DNA of 64,000 nucleotides, from the NCBI GenBank assembly GCA_946479615.1, contig CAMLGR010000002.1, positions 1 through 64,000 of the forward strand, given 5' to 3'. The DNA is from an uncultured Bacteroidota bacterium (GTDB lineage Bacteria > Bacteroidota > Bacteroidia > Chitinophagales > Chitinophagaceae). Positions 43,528-51,757 of this stretch are shown piece after piece. A model generated the notes under the pieces. That model was not told where the DNA came from, searched no databases, and saw nothing but the letters and a program-made list of their open reading frames with translations. Position 1 is the stretch's first letter, and every line of letters starts with the position of its first letter. The position numbers were made by a program, and so were the translations under genes.

Positions 43528-45909
43528 ATGCTCCAGCATAATCTTCTTATCGCTTTCAGAAACCTGCAGCGTCATAAAGGTTCTTTCCTGATCAACCTGG
43601 TCGGGTTGTCGACCGGCCTGGCCTGTACCTTTCTTATCTACCTATGGGTACAGGACGAATGGAGCTTTGATAAATTTCATAAAAACAATAAGCAATTGTT
43701 CCAGGTAATGGAAATGAATGATGAGAACGGGTCGATGAAAGTGCATGACAATACCCAGGGATTACTGGCCGATGTGATGGCAAAGGATCTGCCCGAAGTA
43801 GAAGCCAGTGTTGCCTCGATGTCGTTGCAAAAAGAAGGGATGGAAGTAACAGCAAAGTTTGGCGATAAAGCCGTAAAAACATCCGGAACATTTGCAGGGA
43901 AAAATTTCTTTACTGTTTTTTCTTATAAACTATTACAGGGAGATGCAACTTCTGTCCTGGATCAAAAAAATTCTATTGTTATTTCGGAGGGACTGGCAAC
44001 AGCTTTGTATGGATCACCCGAGCAGGCCATGGGGAAAAGCCTGGAATGGGAATTATTTGGCAATAAGACATTATCCCAGGTGTCGGGCGTATTTGCCAAA
44101 CTGCCAGATAACAATTCTATGCTGTTTGATTTTGTGTTGACCTATGAAAAATTGCTTAGTGATGTTTGGCCCAATGGAAATAAATGGTTTAATACCGGCC
44201 CTGCCACTTACCTGGTATTGAAAAAAGGAACTGACCTCAGGAACTTTAATACCAAACTTACCCCTTTACTTACTAAATACTGGCCCGATAATATTTTCAA
44301 GGTTTTTGTAAGACCTTATGCAAACGGGTATCTCTATGGAAAATATGAGAATGGAGTGCAGAGTGGTGGCCGTATCGAATATGTAAAACTGTTTTCGCTG
44401 GTGGCTATTTTTATTTTGATCATTGCCTGTATCAATTTTATGAATCTTTCTACAGCGAAAGCAACACGCAGGCAAAAAGAAGTGGGCGTAAAAAAAGCAG
44501 TGGGTTCTACAAGGCGCGCATTGGTTGCGCAATTTCTGACAGAGGCGGTTATCATGTCTTTATTATCATTGGTACTGGCAGGTGTACTGGTATTTTTATT
44601 TCTTCCTTTATTCAACCAGGTAACAGGAAAAAATATGACCATGCATTTCAGTCCCGGGCTGGTACTGGCAGCATTAGGCATAGCTATATTGACGGGGTTG
44701 ATCTCGGGAAGTTACCCTGCGATCTACCTTTCACGGTTTAACCCGGTATCGGTGTTAAAAGGAAAATTGAGAAATTCTGTAGCAGAGTTGCTGGCAAGAA
44801 AGGGATTGGTCGTATTCCAGTTTATGCTTTCGTTGATGCTGATCGTATCGGTACTGGTTATCTATAAGCAATTGAAATATGTGCAGACAGAAAACCTGGG
44901 ATATAACAAGGATAATATCATCTATTTTGATAAGGAAGGGAAAGCCATTCAGAACTCCGACGACTTCCTGGCGGGATTAAAAAAGATCGATGGCATTGTA
45001 AACGCGTCGGCGATCCAGAGCAATGTGGTGCAGAGTATTGGTGGCAGTGCGACCTATGGTATTGATTGGCCGGGTAAAAAGGATAAGGAGCTGGTAAACT
45101 TTGCGGTTCGTTCTGTGGATTATGATATGCTGGAGACATTAGGTATCCAGGTGAAGGAGGGGCGCAGCTTTTCAAGGAACTTCGGGGCGGATAGTGCAGG
45201 GTTGATATTTAATGAAACGGCTATTGCGGCGATGCGGTTGAAAAATCCGCTGGGTACTCCTGTAAAAATGTGGGGAAAGGATATGAGTATTATTGCTGTG
45301 GTCAGGGACTTTCATATCAAATCTTTGCATGAGCCGATTGCCCCGCTGGTGTTCAGACTGGAACCGAAAAATACATCGCTTGTGATGGCAAAGATCAGTG
45401 CAGGGAAGGAAAAAGAAACATTGAGTAAGCTGGAAGCCTATTATAAAAGTTATAATCCCGGGTATATTTTGGATTATAAATTCCTGGATGTTGCTTACCA
45501 GGCGCAATATGTATCCGAGCAGAGGGTATCGATGTTATCAAGGTTCTTTGCGGGCCTGGCAATACTGATCTCCTGCCTGGGATTGTTTGGACTGGCCACT
45601 TATAATGCGGAAGTAAGGACAAAGGAGATCGGCATCCGCAAAGCGCTGGGGGCTTCGGCAGGGAATGTGTTGCTGTTGCTGTCAAAGGATTTTGTAAAAC
45701 TGGTCATTATTGCGATGGCGCTGGCATTTCCGCTGGCCTGGTGGGCGATGCATAGCTGGCTGAAGGGATTTGCTTACCGGGTGGATATCGGAGTAAGTGC
45801 TTTCATTATAGCGGGGATATCTATTGTATTGTTTGTGGCGCTGACGGTGGGGTATCAGTCGCTGAAGGCGGCATTGGTGAACCCGGGGAAGAGTTTGAGG
45901 ACGGAGTAA
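43528..45909 (+). CDS. MacB/FtsX-type ABC transporter permease
   Basis: The 793-residue protein has the Bacteroidota layout: helix near 22-40 (SFLINLVGLSTGLACTFLIYLWV), periplasmic MacB_PCD domain (about 45-280), FtsX helices (VKLFSLVAIFILIIACINFMNLSTAKATRRQKEVGVKKAVGSTR and two more), a second periplasmic domain, and a C-terminal FtsX set ending with NPGKSLRTE. Such permeases work with a separate ATPase, not seen here, in mechanotransmission or export of lipoproteins and peptides. It follows the ORF6N remnant and looks unrelated to purine use. Confidence 0.9.
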   Translation: MLQHNLLIAFRNLQRHKGSFLINLVGLSTGLACTFLIYLWVQDEWSFDKFHKNNKQLFQVMEMNDENGSMKVHDNTQGLLADVMAKDLPEVEASVASMSLQKEGMEVTAKFGDKAVKTSGTFAGKNFFTVFSYKLLQGDATSVLDQKNSIVISEGLATALYGSPEQAMGKSLEWELFGNKTLSQVSGVFAKLPDNNSMLFDFVLTYEKLLSDVWPNGNKWFNTGPATYLVLKKGTDLRNFNTKLTPLLTKYWPDNIFKVFVRPYANGYLYGKYENGVQSGGRIEYVKLFSLVAIFILIIACINFMNLSTAKATRRQKEVGVKKAVGSTRRALVAQFLTEAVIMSLLSLVLAGVLVFLFLPLFNQVTGKNMTMHFSPGLVLAALGIAILTGLISGSYPAIYLSRFNPVSVLKGKLRNSVAELLARKGLVVFQFMLSLMLIVSVLVIYKQLKYVQTENLGYNKDNIIYFDKEGKAIQNSDDFLAGLKKIDGIVNASAIQSNVVQSIGGSATYGIDWPGKKDKELVNFAVRSVDYDMLETLGIQVKEGRSFSRNFGADSAGLIFNETAIAAMRLKNPLGTPVKMWGKDMSIIAVVRDFHIKSLHEPIAPLVFRLEPKNTSLVMAKISAGKEKETLSKLEAYYKSYNPGYILDYKFLDVAYQAQYVSEQRVSMLSRFFAGLAILISCLGLFGLATYNAEVRTKEIGIRKALGASAGNVLLLLSKDFVKLVIIAMALAFPLAWWAMHSWLKGFAYRVDIGVSAFIIAGISIVLFVALTVGYQSLKAALVNPGKSLRTE

Positions 45910-46010
45910 TCGCCTGGAAGACATTCAAGAATGATAAGTGCAAAAATTATCTCGTCTCTATGCAATTTTAGATTACGCATCGATATTGAATCTAAATGAT
46001 ATTTTATTAT

Positions 46011-46046
46011 TTATTAAAATAAAACACCCCCACTTTCGCGGAGGTG
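46011..46046 (-). terminator. minus-strand terminator-like hairpin in the 45910-46347 spacer
   Basis: The stem CACCTCC/GGGGGTG (46025-46046, GCGAAA-containing loop) is followed on the minus strand by a T-rich run. It lies about 300 bases past the puuD stop, so it would end a long puuD 3' UTR or a separate leftward RNA. I see no coding frame in the spacer. Confidence 0.55.
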
Positions 46047-46347
46047 CAGTATCCAATAAAACAACCCTAACTAATATGACAGGATGAAATATCATCCGGC
46101 AATAATATCAGCAATGAAATGGGGTAAATAAAAGAAATGGTCCATTTCATAGATATAAGATTTCACGTGACCAGTTCTCTCATAGAGTAGATCAGACACG
46201 AAAAAAATGTAAACCAGCCACCTGATCAAAGAGTTGAACAGGAAATTTTAAATAATTATGGTATACCAAAATCAGTACAAATGGTAAACCCTTATAAATA
46301 GAAAAACCGGTTGTGAAGCCCCTGGCTATTAGATAAATACGGCAGTT

Positions 46348-47739
46348 CTATTTCATAACAGCCCCCTGCTCTATCCAGCAACGGATCGCTTCCCGCTCTT
46401 CCGGCGTAATATTCGTCTTATTATTCTGCGGCATCGTCTTCGTAATTACCACCCGCTGCATGATCAGTTCCTTTTTGGCAACGATTTCTGCCGGTGTATC
46501 ATATTTGACACCATTGGGAGCTGAAGTATATACATCATCTGTCGGCCGGGAAGAATGACATTGTACACAACGCTGCTGAATGATCGCATTGACCTCCGCA
46601 AACGATACCTCCCTGCATTTGCCCGTTGATGGTTGTGGTGCCGTAACATAAGCCACCGCGAGTAAGAGCAATATAGAAGCCGGTAATACCCATACACTTA
46701 GTTTACCACGCTCCCGCAGGTTCAACCAATGCTTAATACCCGCTGTGCCCAGCGTAATAGCCGCCAGTACGATCCATTGATATTTATTTCCAAACGTGCT
46801 GGGAAAATGATTGCTCACCATCACAAACAATACCGGCAGAGTGAAATAGTTGTTGTGCAACGAACGGAACAGGGCATTTTTACCCTTGGAAGGATCGGGC
46901 GGTATTCCTTTCCTCGCCGCATTCACCATCGCCTTTTGCGAAGGAATGATCACAAAGAATACATTTGCCACCATAATACTCCCGATCATCGCCCCGAAAT
47001 GAATAAAAGCAGCCCGCCCGCTGAATACATGACTATAGAAAAATGCAAATGCAACCAGGATAATAATACCAGTCAGCGTAAATAGCCAGGGCTTTTTCTT
47101 TAGCGGAGATTTACAAAGCAGATCATAGATTATCCAGCCCGCAATAAACGAACCTATACTGATCGCAACTGCCTGGAGCGTTGTCAGCTTCAGTACATTC
47201 GGATCGATCAGCATGGCCGAAGCATTGAAATAGTAAATGATAAACAACAACCCAAAACCGGAAATCCAAGTGAAGTATGCCTCGTATTTGAACCAATGCA
47301 GGTGCTTGGGTATCGTCTTTGGCGCGACCTTGTATTTTTCCAGGTAATAAAATCCACCGCCATGTACCGCCCAAAGATCGCCAGCCAGCTCATCACGGAT
47401 ATTCTCCGTCCGGTTCAAGGCATTCTCCAGGAAAACAAAATAAAAGGAAGCGCCGATCCAGGCAATGCCGAAAGTGATATGCATCACACGCACTACTATA
47501 TTCAGCCATTCCATCAAATGACCCTCATAGGGAGTGCCACGTACTAAAAAGTAAATAGTGGCGATAATAGCCAGTGCAATAAAAATGATAGCCGCATAAA
47601 TCCATCCCTGGATCAACCCTGTCCTTTCCTTATGATTATCATCTTTACTATCCAGGTGAGTAATCGAATGAATACGATAGGTCATGATGATCAGCATGAC
47701 CAGGATGGCAGCAAATAGTATGAATAAAACGTAGATCAT
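46348..47739 (-). CDS. puuD: urate hydroxylase PuuD-type membrane urate oxidase with cytochrome c domain
   Basis: The 463-residue protein has the N-terminal Urate_ox_N membrane domain (about eight helices; VVRVMHITFGIAWIGASFYFVFLENAL, WFKYEAYFTWISG) and a C-terminal cytochrome c domain with CxxCH (C391, C394, H395) and a likely Met ligand at M436 (TKTMPQNN). It oxidises urate to 5-hydroxyisourate and passes electrons to the respiratory chain. The ATG at 47739 was chosen over a frame open to 47841. It is divergent from the allantoinase gene. Confidence 0.9.
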   Translation of the reverse strand: MIYVLFILFAAILVMLIIMTYRIHSITHLDSKDDNHKERTGLIQGWIYAAIIFIALAIIATIYFLVRGTPYEGHLMEWLNIVVRVMHITFGIAWIGASFYFVFLENALNRTENIRDELAGDLWAVHGGGFYYLEKYKVAPKTIPKHLHWFKYEAYFTWISGFGLLFIIYYFNASAMLIDPNVLKLTTLQAVAISIGSFIAGWIIYDLLCKSPLKKKPWLFTLTGIIILVAFAFFYSHVFSGRAAFIHFGAMIGSIMVANVFFVIIPSQKAMVNAARKGIPPDPSKGKNALFRSLHNNYFTLPVLFVMVSNHFPSTFGNKYQWIVLAAITLGTAGIKHWLNLRERGKLSVWVLPASILLLLAVAYVTAPQPSTGKCREVSFAEVNAIIQQRCVQCHSSRPTDDVYTSAPNGVKYDTPAEIVAKKELIMQRVVITKTMPQNNKTNITPEEREAIRCWIEQGAVMK

Positions 47740-47843
47740 TTTTTTACAGTTCCAGCAGCGAACAGGACAATGCAACAGGTAATCTAGCCTTAAAGTAAAG
47801 AATAGTTTTCTATTTTCAAGGGTTAGCAGTACAATGGACACAA

Positions 47844-47880
47844 TGCCGGCGTAGCCGGCAACACAAAGAACACAAGGGTA
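47844..47880. repeat. palindrome of the ACACGAAGAACACGG family (single unit)
   Basis: The stem TGCCGGC/GCCGGCA (47844-47860) is followed by ACACAAAGAACACAAGGG. The same phrase pair (GCGAAGCCGGGCACGAAGAA) opens the GxxExxY element at 51281. The cognate opposite arm is absent. It lies in the puuD-allB divergent spacer. Confidence 0.65.
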
Positions 47881-47925
47881 TCAGGGATCTCAACCGGTAT
47901 GCCTGTAATTTCTTACATTCAATGA

Positions 47926-49278
47926 ATGTTTGATGCAGCGATCATAAGTAATAACATTCTTATTTCCGGTGTCGGTCAAAAGGCAATTATTCTATTAAAA
48001 GACGGCTTTATCGCTGATATTGTAACTGAAATGCCGGCTGGCCATTTTCCTGTTACCGATACGGGAGATCAAATTGTAATGCCCGGCATTATTGATCCGC
48101 ATGTACATATCAATGAACCCGGACGCACTGATTGGGAAGGATTCGATACTGCTACCAAAGCTGCCCTGGCCGGGGGCATTACTACTCTGGTAGATATGCC
48201 GCTGAATGCGTCGCCCGTAACTACTACGGTAAATGCATTCGAAGAAAAGATAAAAGCTACTGCAGGAAAATTGCATACCAACTGTGGCTTTTGGGCTGGT
48301 GTGATACCCGGAAATGAAAAAGAGATCGAACCCCTCATACAAAAAGGAGTACTTGGTTTCAAAGCCTTTCTTACTCATTCCGGCATCGATGAATTTCCCA
48401 ATGTAACAGAAGAAGACCTGCGGAAAGTAATGCCAATCATTGCGAAATATGATTTACCCTTATTGGTGCATTGCGAATTGGAATCGGGGCAGGATAGATC
48501 AACTATCGGTCAAAATAAATCATACCAGGCTTATCTCGCATCACGACCCCAACAATGGGAAGATGATGCAATCGCCTTAATGATCCGCCTTTGTGAAGAA
48601 TTTAATTGCCGCACACATATCGTTCATTTGTCATCTGCCGGTTCTATCGGGCAAATTGCAGCAGCCAAACAACAGGGACTACCACTAACGGTTGAGACCG
48701 GTCAGCACTATTTATATTTCTGTGCAGAAGATATGAAAGATGGACAAACACAATTCAAATGTGCACCACCCATCCGCGAAAGAGAAAATAATGAAAGGCT
48801 ATGGCAGGCATTAAAAGATGGCATCATTGATTTTGTGGCTACCGATCATTCCCCTGCTCCTCCTGCAATGAAAGAAACAGCAAGTGGTGATCTGATGAAA
48901 GCATGGGGAGGCATATCCTCCATTCAATTTGCCTTGCCTGTTTTATGGACAGCCGCAAAAAAACATGGATGCCGTGTGGAAGATATGATACGATGGCTAT
49001 GTGATGGTCCTTCCTCACTTATTCAACAGTCAAAAGTAAAATCAGATACCCGCCGCATTCAAAAAGGAGAAAAAGCGGATCTGGTCGTTTGGGATCCGGA
49101 TAAAAAATTTATTGTTACCAAAGAAAGCATTCATCATAAACATAAGATAACACCGTACCTTGGGGAAGAGCTTTCCGGAGTAGTGACGCAGACCTGGCTG
49201 GCAGGAGAAAAAGTATATGATGAAGGAAAATTTTTACATTTGAACCAGGGAAAAATCATACTAAGAAAACCTATGTGA
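47926..49278 (+). CDS. allB: allantoinase AllB
   Basis: The 450-residue amidohydrolase has metal ligands H59 and H61 in DPHVHINEPGRTDWEGFDTATKAA, a probable carbamylated Lys in GVLGFKAFLTHSGI, further His at about 185 and 241 (LLVHCELESGQ, IVHLSSAGS), and Asp in FVATDHSPAP. It opens the hydantoin ring of allantoin to give allantoate. The ATG 47926 gives the usual length. Its TGA (49276-49278) lies within the left arm of a perfect 28-bp inverted repeat. It starts the rightward run of purine genes. Confidence 0.92.
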   Translation: MFDAAIISNNILISGVGQKAIILLKDGFIADIVTEMPAGHFPVTDTGDQIVMPGIIDPHVHINEPGRTDWEGFDTATKAALAGGITTLVDMPLNASPVTTTVNAFEEKIKATAGKLHTNCGFWAGVIPGNEKEIEPLIQKGVLGFKAFLTHSGIDEFPNVTEEDLRKVMPIIAKYDLPLLVHCELESGQDRSTIGQNKSYQAYLASRPQQWEDDAIALMIRLCEEFNCRTHIVHLSSAGSIGQIAAAKQQGLPLTVETGQHYLYFCAEDMKDGQTQFKCAPPIRERENNERLWQALKDGIIDFVATDHSPAPPAMKETASGDLMKAWGGISSIQFALPVLWTAAKKHGCRVEDMIRWLCDGPSSLIQQSKVKSDTRRIQKGEKADLVVWDPDKKFIVTKESIHHKHKITPYLGEELSGVVTQTWLAGEKVYDEGKFLHLNQGKIILRKPM

Positions 49279-49375
49279 AACCTATGTGCCTATGTGGTAA
49301 AGATTACGCAAGACTGATATAGTTCTATTGCCGATTGGCGTAGATTCACCACATAGGCACATAGGTTTCACATAG
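49271..49375. repeat. perfect 28-bp inverted repeat, CCTATGTG family
   Basis: Arms 49271-49298 and 49348-49375 are identical inverted copies over all 28 bases (CTATGTGAAACCTATGTGCC and onward). The 49-nt loop contains GATTACGC and a nearby GCGTAGAT. The allB stop codon is inside the left arm. It is a sister of 19476-19557. Confidence 0.97.
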
Positions 49376-49385
49376 AGATAATTAT

Positions 49386-50381
49386 ATGGCAGAACCATCA
49401 TTTATAGCATTGACTGATTTAGCTGCAGAAAAGCTGGGTGGAAAAGCCTTGCTTTGCACCGATGATTTTTTTGCAGAAAAAGAAAACCTGCTGAAACCAG
49501 GTCGTGGTATTTTCATTGCCGATAAATATACCGATCGCGGTAAATGGATGGATGGATGGGAATCACGTCGCAAACGTGGCCCTGGTCACGATTGGTGCAT
49601 TATTCAATTAGCCACTTCGGGAAAAATATATGGAGTAGATATCGATACTAATTTTTTCCTTGGAAATCATCCTCCCCATGCATCGATTGAAGCTGCTAAT
49701 ATTCCGATAACCGATCCGATCGATTTTGATAAAATAGTTTGGAAAGAAATTCTTCTGAAATCTCCTTTGAATCCCGGCGCACAAAATTTTTATGAGATCA
49801 CCGACCATACTGTGTATACACACCTGCGCCTGCATATTTATCCCGATGGTGGTGTAGCCCGCTTAAAAGTATACGGCGATGTATTTAAAGATTGGCCAAC
49901 GATTAATAAAAATGAAAGTATCGATTTAGCAGCAGCTACCAATGGCGCACGTGCTGTTTTATGTAATGATATGTTCTTTTCCCATATGGATAACCTGATC
50001 ATGCCGGGTCGTGGTATTAATATGGGTGATGGATGGGAAACAAAACGAAACCGTACCCCTGAAAATAAAGACTGGGTTATCGTACGGCTGGCACATAAAG
50101 GAGTGATCGAAAAAGCATTGATCGATACCTGCCATTTCAAAGGCAACTACCCCGATAGCTGTTTACTGGAAGGTTGTACAATTCCATTGGAAGATGAAAA
50201 CAAATTGAATACTTCTTCCGTTACCTGGACAACCCTGCTTCCACAAACAAAACTCAGTGCGGATCATGAACATTATTTTGAAAAAGAATTGGCAAGCAAA
50301 GAACCATTTACACATGTACGGTTAACCATATTTCCCGACGGCGGTATAAGCAGGATGCGATTATGGGGACGATTGGTGTGA
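49386..50381 (+). CDS. alc: allantoicase
   Basis: The 331-residue protein consists of two allantoicase repeats, each with FFAEKENLLKPGRGIF / FFSHMDNLIMPGRGIN, a W-E-x-K/R-R-x-R segment (GWESRRKRGPGHDW / GWETKRNRTPENKDW) and D-T-NFFLGNHP / DTCHFKGNYPDS, plus F-x-PDGG at both ends (YPDGGVARLK, FPDGGISRMR). It hydrolyses allantoate to ureidoglycolate and urea in the cytosol. It follows the palindrome after allB by eleven bases and ends 24 bases before uraD. Confidence 0.93.
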   Translation: MAEPSFIALTDLAAEKLGGKALLCTDDFFAEKENLLKPGRGIFIADKYTDRGKWMDGWESRRKRGPGHDWCIIQLATSGKIYGVDIDTNFFLGNHPPHASIEAANIPITDPIDFDKIVWKEILLKSPLNPGAQNFYEITDHTVYTHLRLHIYPDGGVARLKVYGDVFKDWPTINKNESIDLAAATNGARAVLCNDMFFSHMDNLIMPGRGINMGDGWETKRNRTPENKDWVIVRLAHKGVIEKALIDTCHFKGNYPDSCLLEGCTIPLEDENKLNTSSVTWTTLLPQTKLSADHEHYFEKELASKEPFTHVRLTIFPDGGISRMRLWGRLV

Positions 50382-50405
50382 CATTTGCAGGTTTACCAAA
50401 ACAAT

Positions 50406-50912
50406 ATGACACTACACGAATTAAATACTTTACCAAAGGAACAACTGAAAGAAGAGTTGTTGAAGTGTTGTGGTTCTGTGGCCTGGGTAAATAAAATGAT
50501 CCCCTTTTTCCCGGCGGAAGACCTGGTAGAACTGCTGGAAGATGCGGAAGAACAATGGTGGTTGTGCAACAGCGAAGACTGGAAAGAAGCATTCTCACAT
50601 CATCCGAAGATCGGTGATACGGAATCATTACAAAAGAAATTTGCTTCTACCGCAAAATGGGCTTCCGGCGAACAAAGCGGTGTAAATACAGCTTCGGCCA
50701 CAACAATCCAGTCCCTGGCAGAAGCTAATAAAGAATACGAAGCGAAATTCGGATATATCTTTATCGTTTGTGCAACAGGAAAATCGGCAGAGGAAATGCT
50801 GGGGCTTTTAAACGAACGATTATCGAATAATCCGGATGATGAAATTGAGATAGCAGCTGATGAGCAAAATAAAATCACCCAACTCCGGTTGGAAAAATTA
50901 GTAGACGATTAG
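50406..50912 (+). CDS. uraD: 2-oxo-4-hydroxy-4-carboxy-5-ureidoimidazoline decarboxylase
   Basis: UraD decarboxylates OHCU to S-allantoin. From the ATG at 50406 (in preference to a TTG 21 bases upstream) the product is 168 residues. The family signature HHPKIGD holds the catalytic His (H66), and SNNPDDEIEIAADEQNKITQLRLEKL closes the protein. All-helical build and length agree with the family. It is in an operon with allantoicase and uraH. Confidence 0.92.
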   Translation: MTLHELNTLPKEQLKEELLKCCGSVAWVNKMIPFFPAEDLVELLEDAEEQWWLCNSEDWKEAFSHHPKIGDTESLQKKFASTAKWASGEQSGVNTASATTIQSLAEANKEYEAKFGYIFIVCATGKSAEEMLGLLNERLSNNPDDEIEIAADEQNKITQLRLEKLVDD

Positions 50913-50920
50913 CCTTATAT

Positions 50921-51259
50921 ATGAGCCAGATCACCACACATATCCTCGACACCAGCAAAGGCAAACCTGCCGCCGGGATTACTATTATTTTATACTCGGG
51001 ACAAACCGATGCCTGGAAAGAGATAGCCAGGGGAATAACCAATAGCGATGGAAGAATACCCGGTCTGTTGACAGGCAATATATCGTTGGTGACAGGAAAC
51101 TATAAAATGAAATTTGAAACAAAGGAATATTTTACGAAAAATAATATACAGACTTTTTACCCTTTTGTAGAAATCGTTTTTGAAATTAATACCTCCGAAC
51201 ACTATCACATACCGTTACTGCTAAACCCATTTGGATATTCAACTTATAGGGGATCATAA
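50921..51259 (+). CDS. uraH: 5-hydroxyisourate hydrolase
   Basis: This 112-residue transthyretin-related enzyme has the N-terminal signature ITTHILDTSKGKPAAGI and the C-terminal catalytic YRGS (GYSTYRGS). HYHIPLLLNPFGYSTYRGS is nearly the whole diagnostic end. It hydrolyses 5-hydroxyisourate to OHCU. It follows uraD by eight bases and has no signal peptide, so the step is cytosolic, after urate oxidation at the membrane by PuuD. Confidence 0.95.
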   Translation: MSQITTHILDTSKGKPAAGITIILYSGQTDAWKEIARGITNSDGRIPGLLTGNISLVTGNYKMKFETKEYFTKNNIQTFYPFVEIVFEINTSEHYHIPLLLNPFGYSTYRGS

Positions 51260-51280
51260 ATTGTATCACAATGAACACTA

Positions 51281-51741
51281 CCCGGCGAAGCCGGGCACGA
51301 AGAACACGGGAGGAGCAGGTATGACCGAAGAGGAAATTATTAGTATAATTATTGAAGAAGCGATTTATATTCCTAAATCCATCGGACCGGGTATGTTGGA
51401 AAATGTATATAAAACCTGTTTGGCATATCGGCTGAGTGAAAGAGGTTTTTATGTGGAAATTGAAAAACCAATACCTGTTGTTTTTGAAGAGATAAAGATA
51501 GAGTGCGGTTATAGAGCTGATATAGTTGTGGATGAAAAATAGTAATTGAAACAAAAAATATTGAGGCAATTGCTGATATCCATATTGCCCAGACATTGAC
51601 CTATTTGAGATTTCTAAACCTCAGGTATGGACTAATACTGAATTTTAAAACCATCTTATTAAAGAATGGAATCAGAAGGATATTAAAAGCAGTCGTGCCC
51701 GTTGTGGCCGGCTTGCTGGTCTGTGTCCTTCGTGTTCCCCC
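51281..51741 (+). mobile_element. hairpin-flanked element carrying a GxxExxY gene
   Basis: Left arm 51281-51313 is CCCGGCGAAGCCGGGCACGA and onward. Right arm 51692-51741 is an imperfect inverted version (CGTGCCC, GGCCGGCTTGC, GTGTCCTTCGTGTTCCCC). Arms are less alike than in the four-helix elements. They share the ACACGAAGAACACGG phrase, also seen at 47844. The element is inserted between uraH and the aldolase gene, all rightward, and the right arm runs up to 13 bases before the next ATG. Confidence 0.6.
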
Positions 51742-51757
51742 AAAACTTCAACCATGA
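51322..51757 (+). pseudogene. GxxExxY protein, frameshifted
   Basis: From ATG 51322 the frame gives 73 residues (EEAIYIPKSIGPGMLENVYKTCLAYRLSERGF, GYRADIVVDEK) and stops at TAG 51540. Adding one A to the A-run before it (about 51534-51539) restores IVIETKNIEAIADIHIAQTL and onward, the conserved C-terminus of the GxxExxY family, a PD-(D/E)XK-like fold. The restored frame then runs through the right arm to TGA 51755-51757, overlapping the next start. Its function is unknown. Confidence 0.85.
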
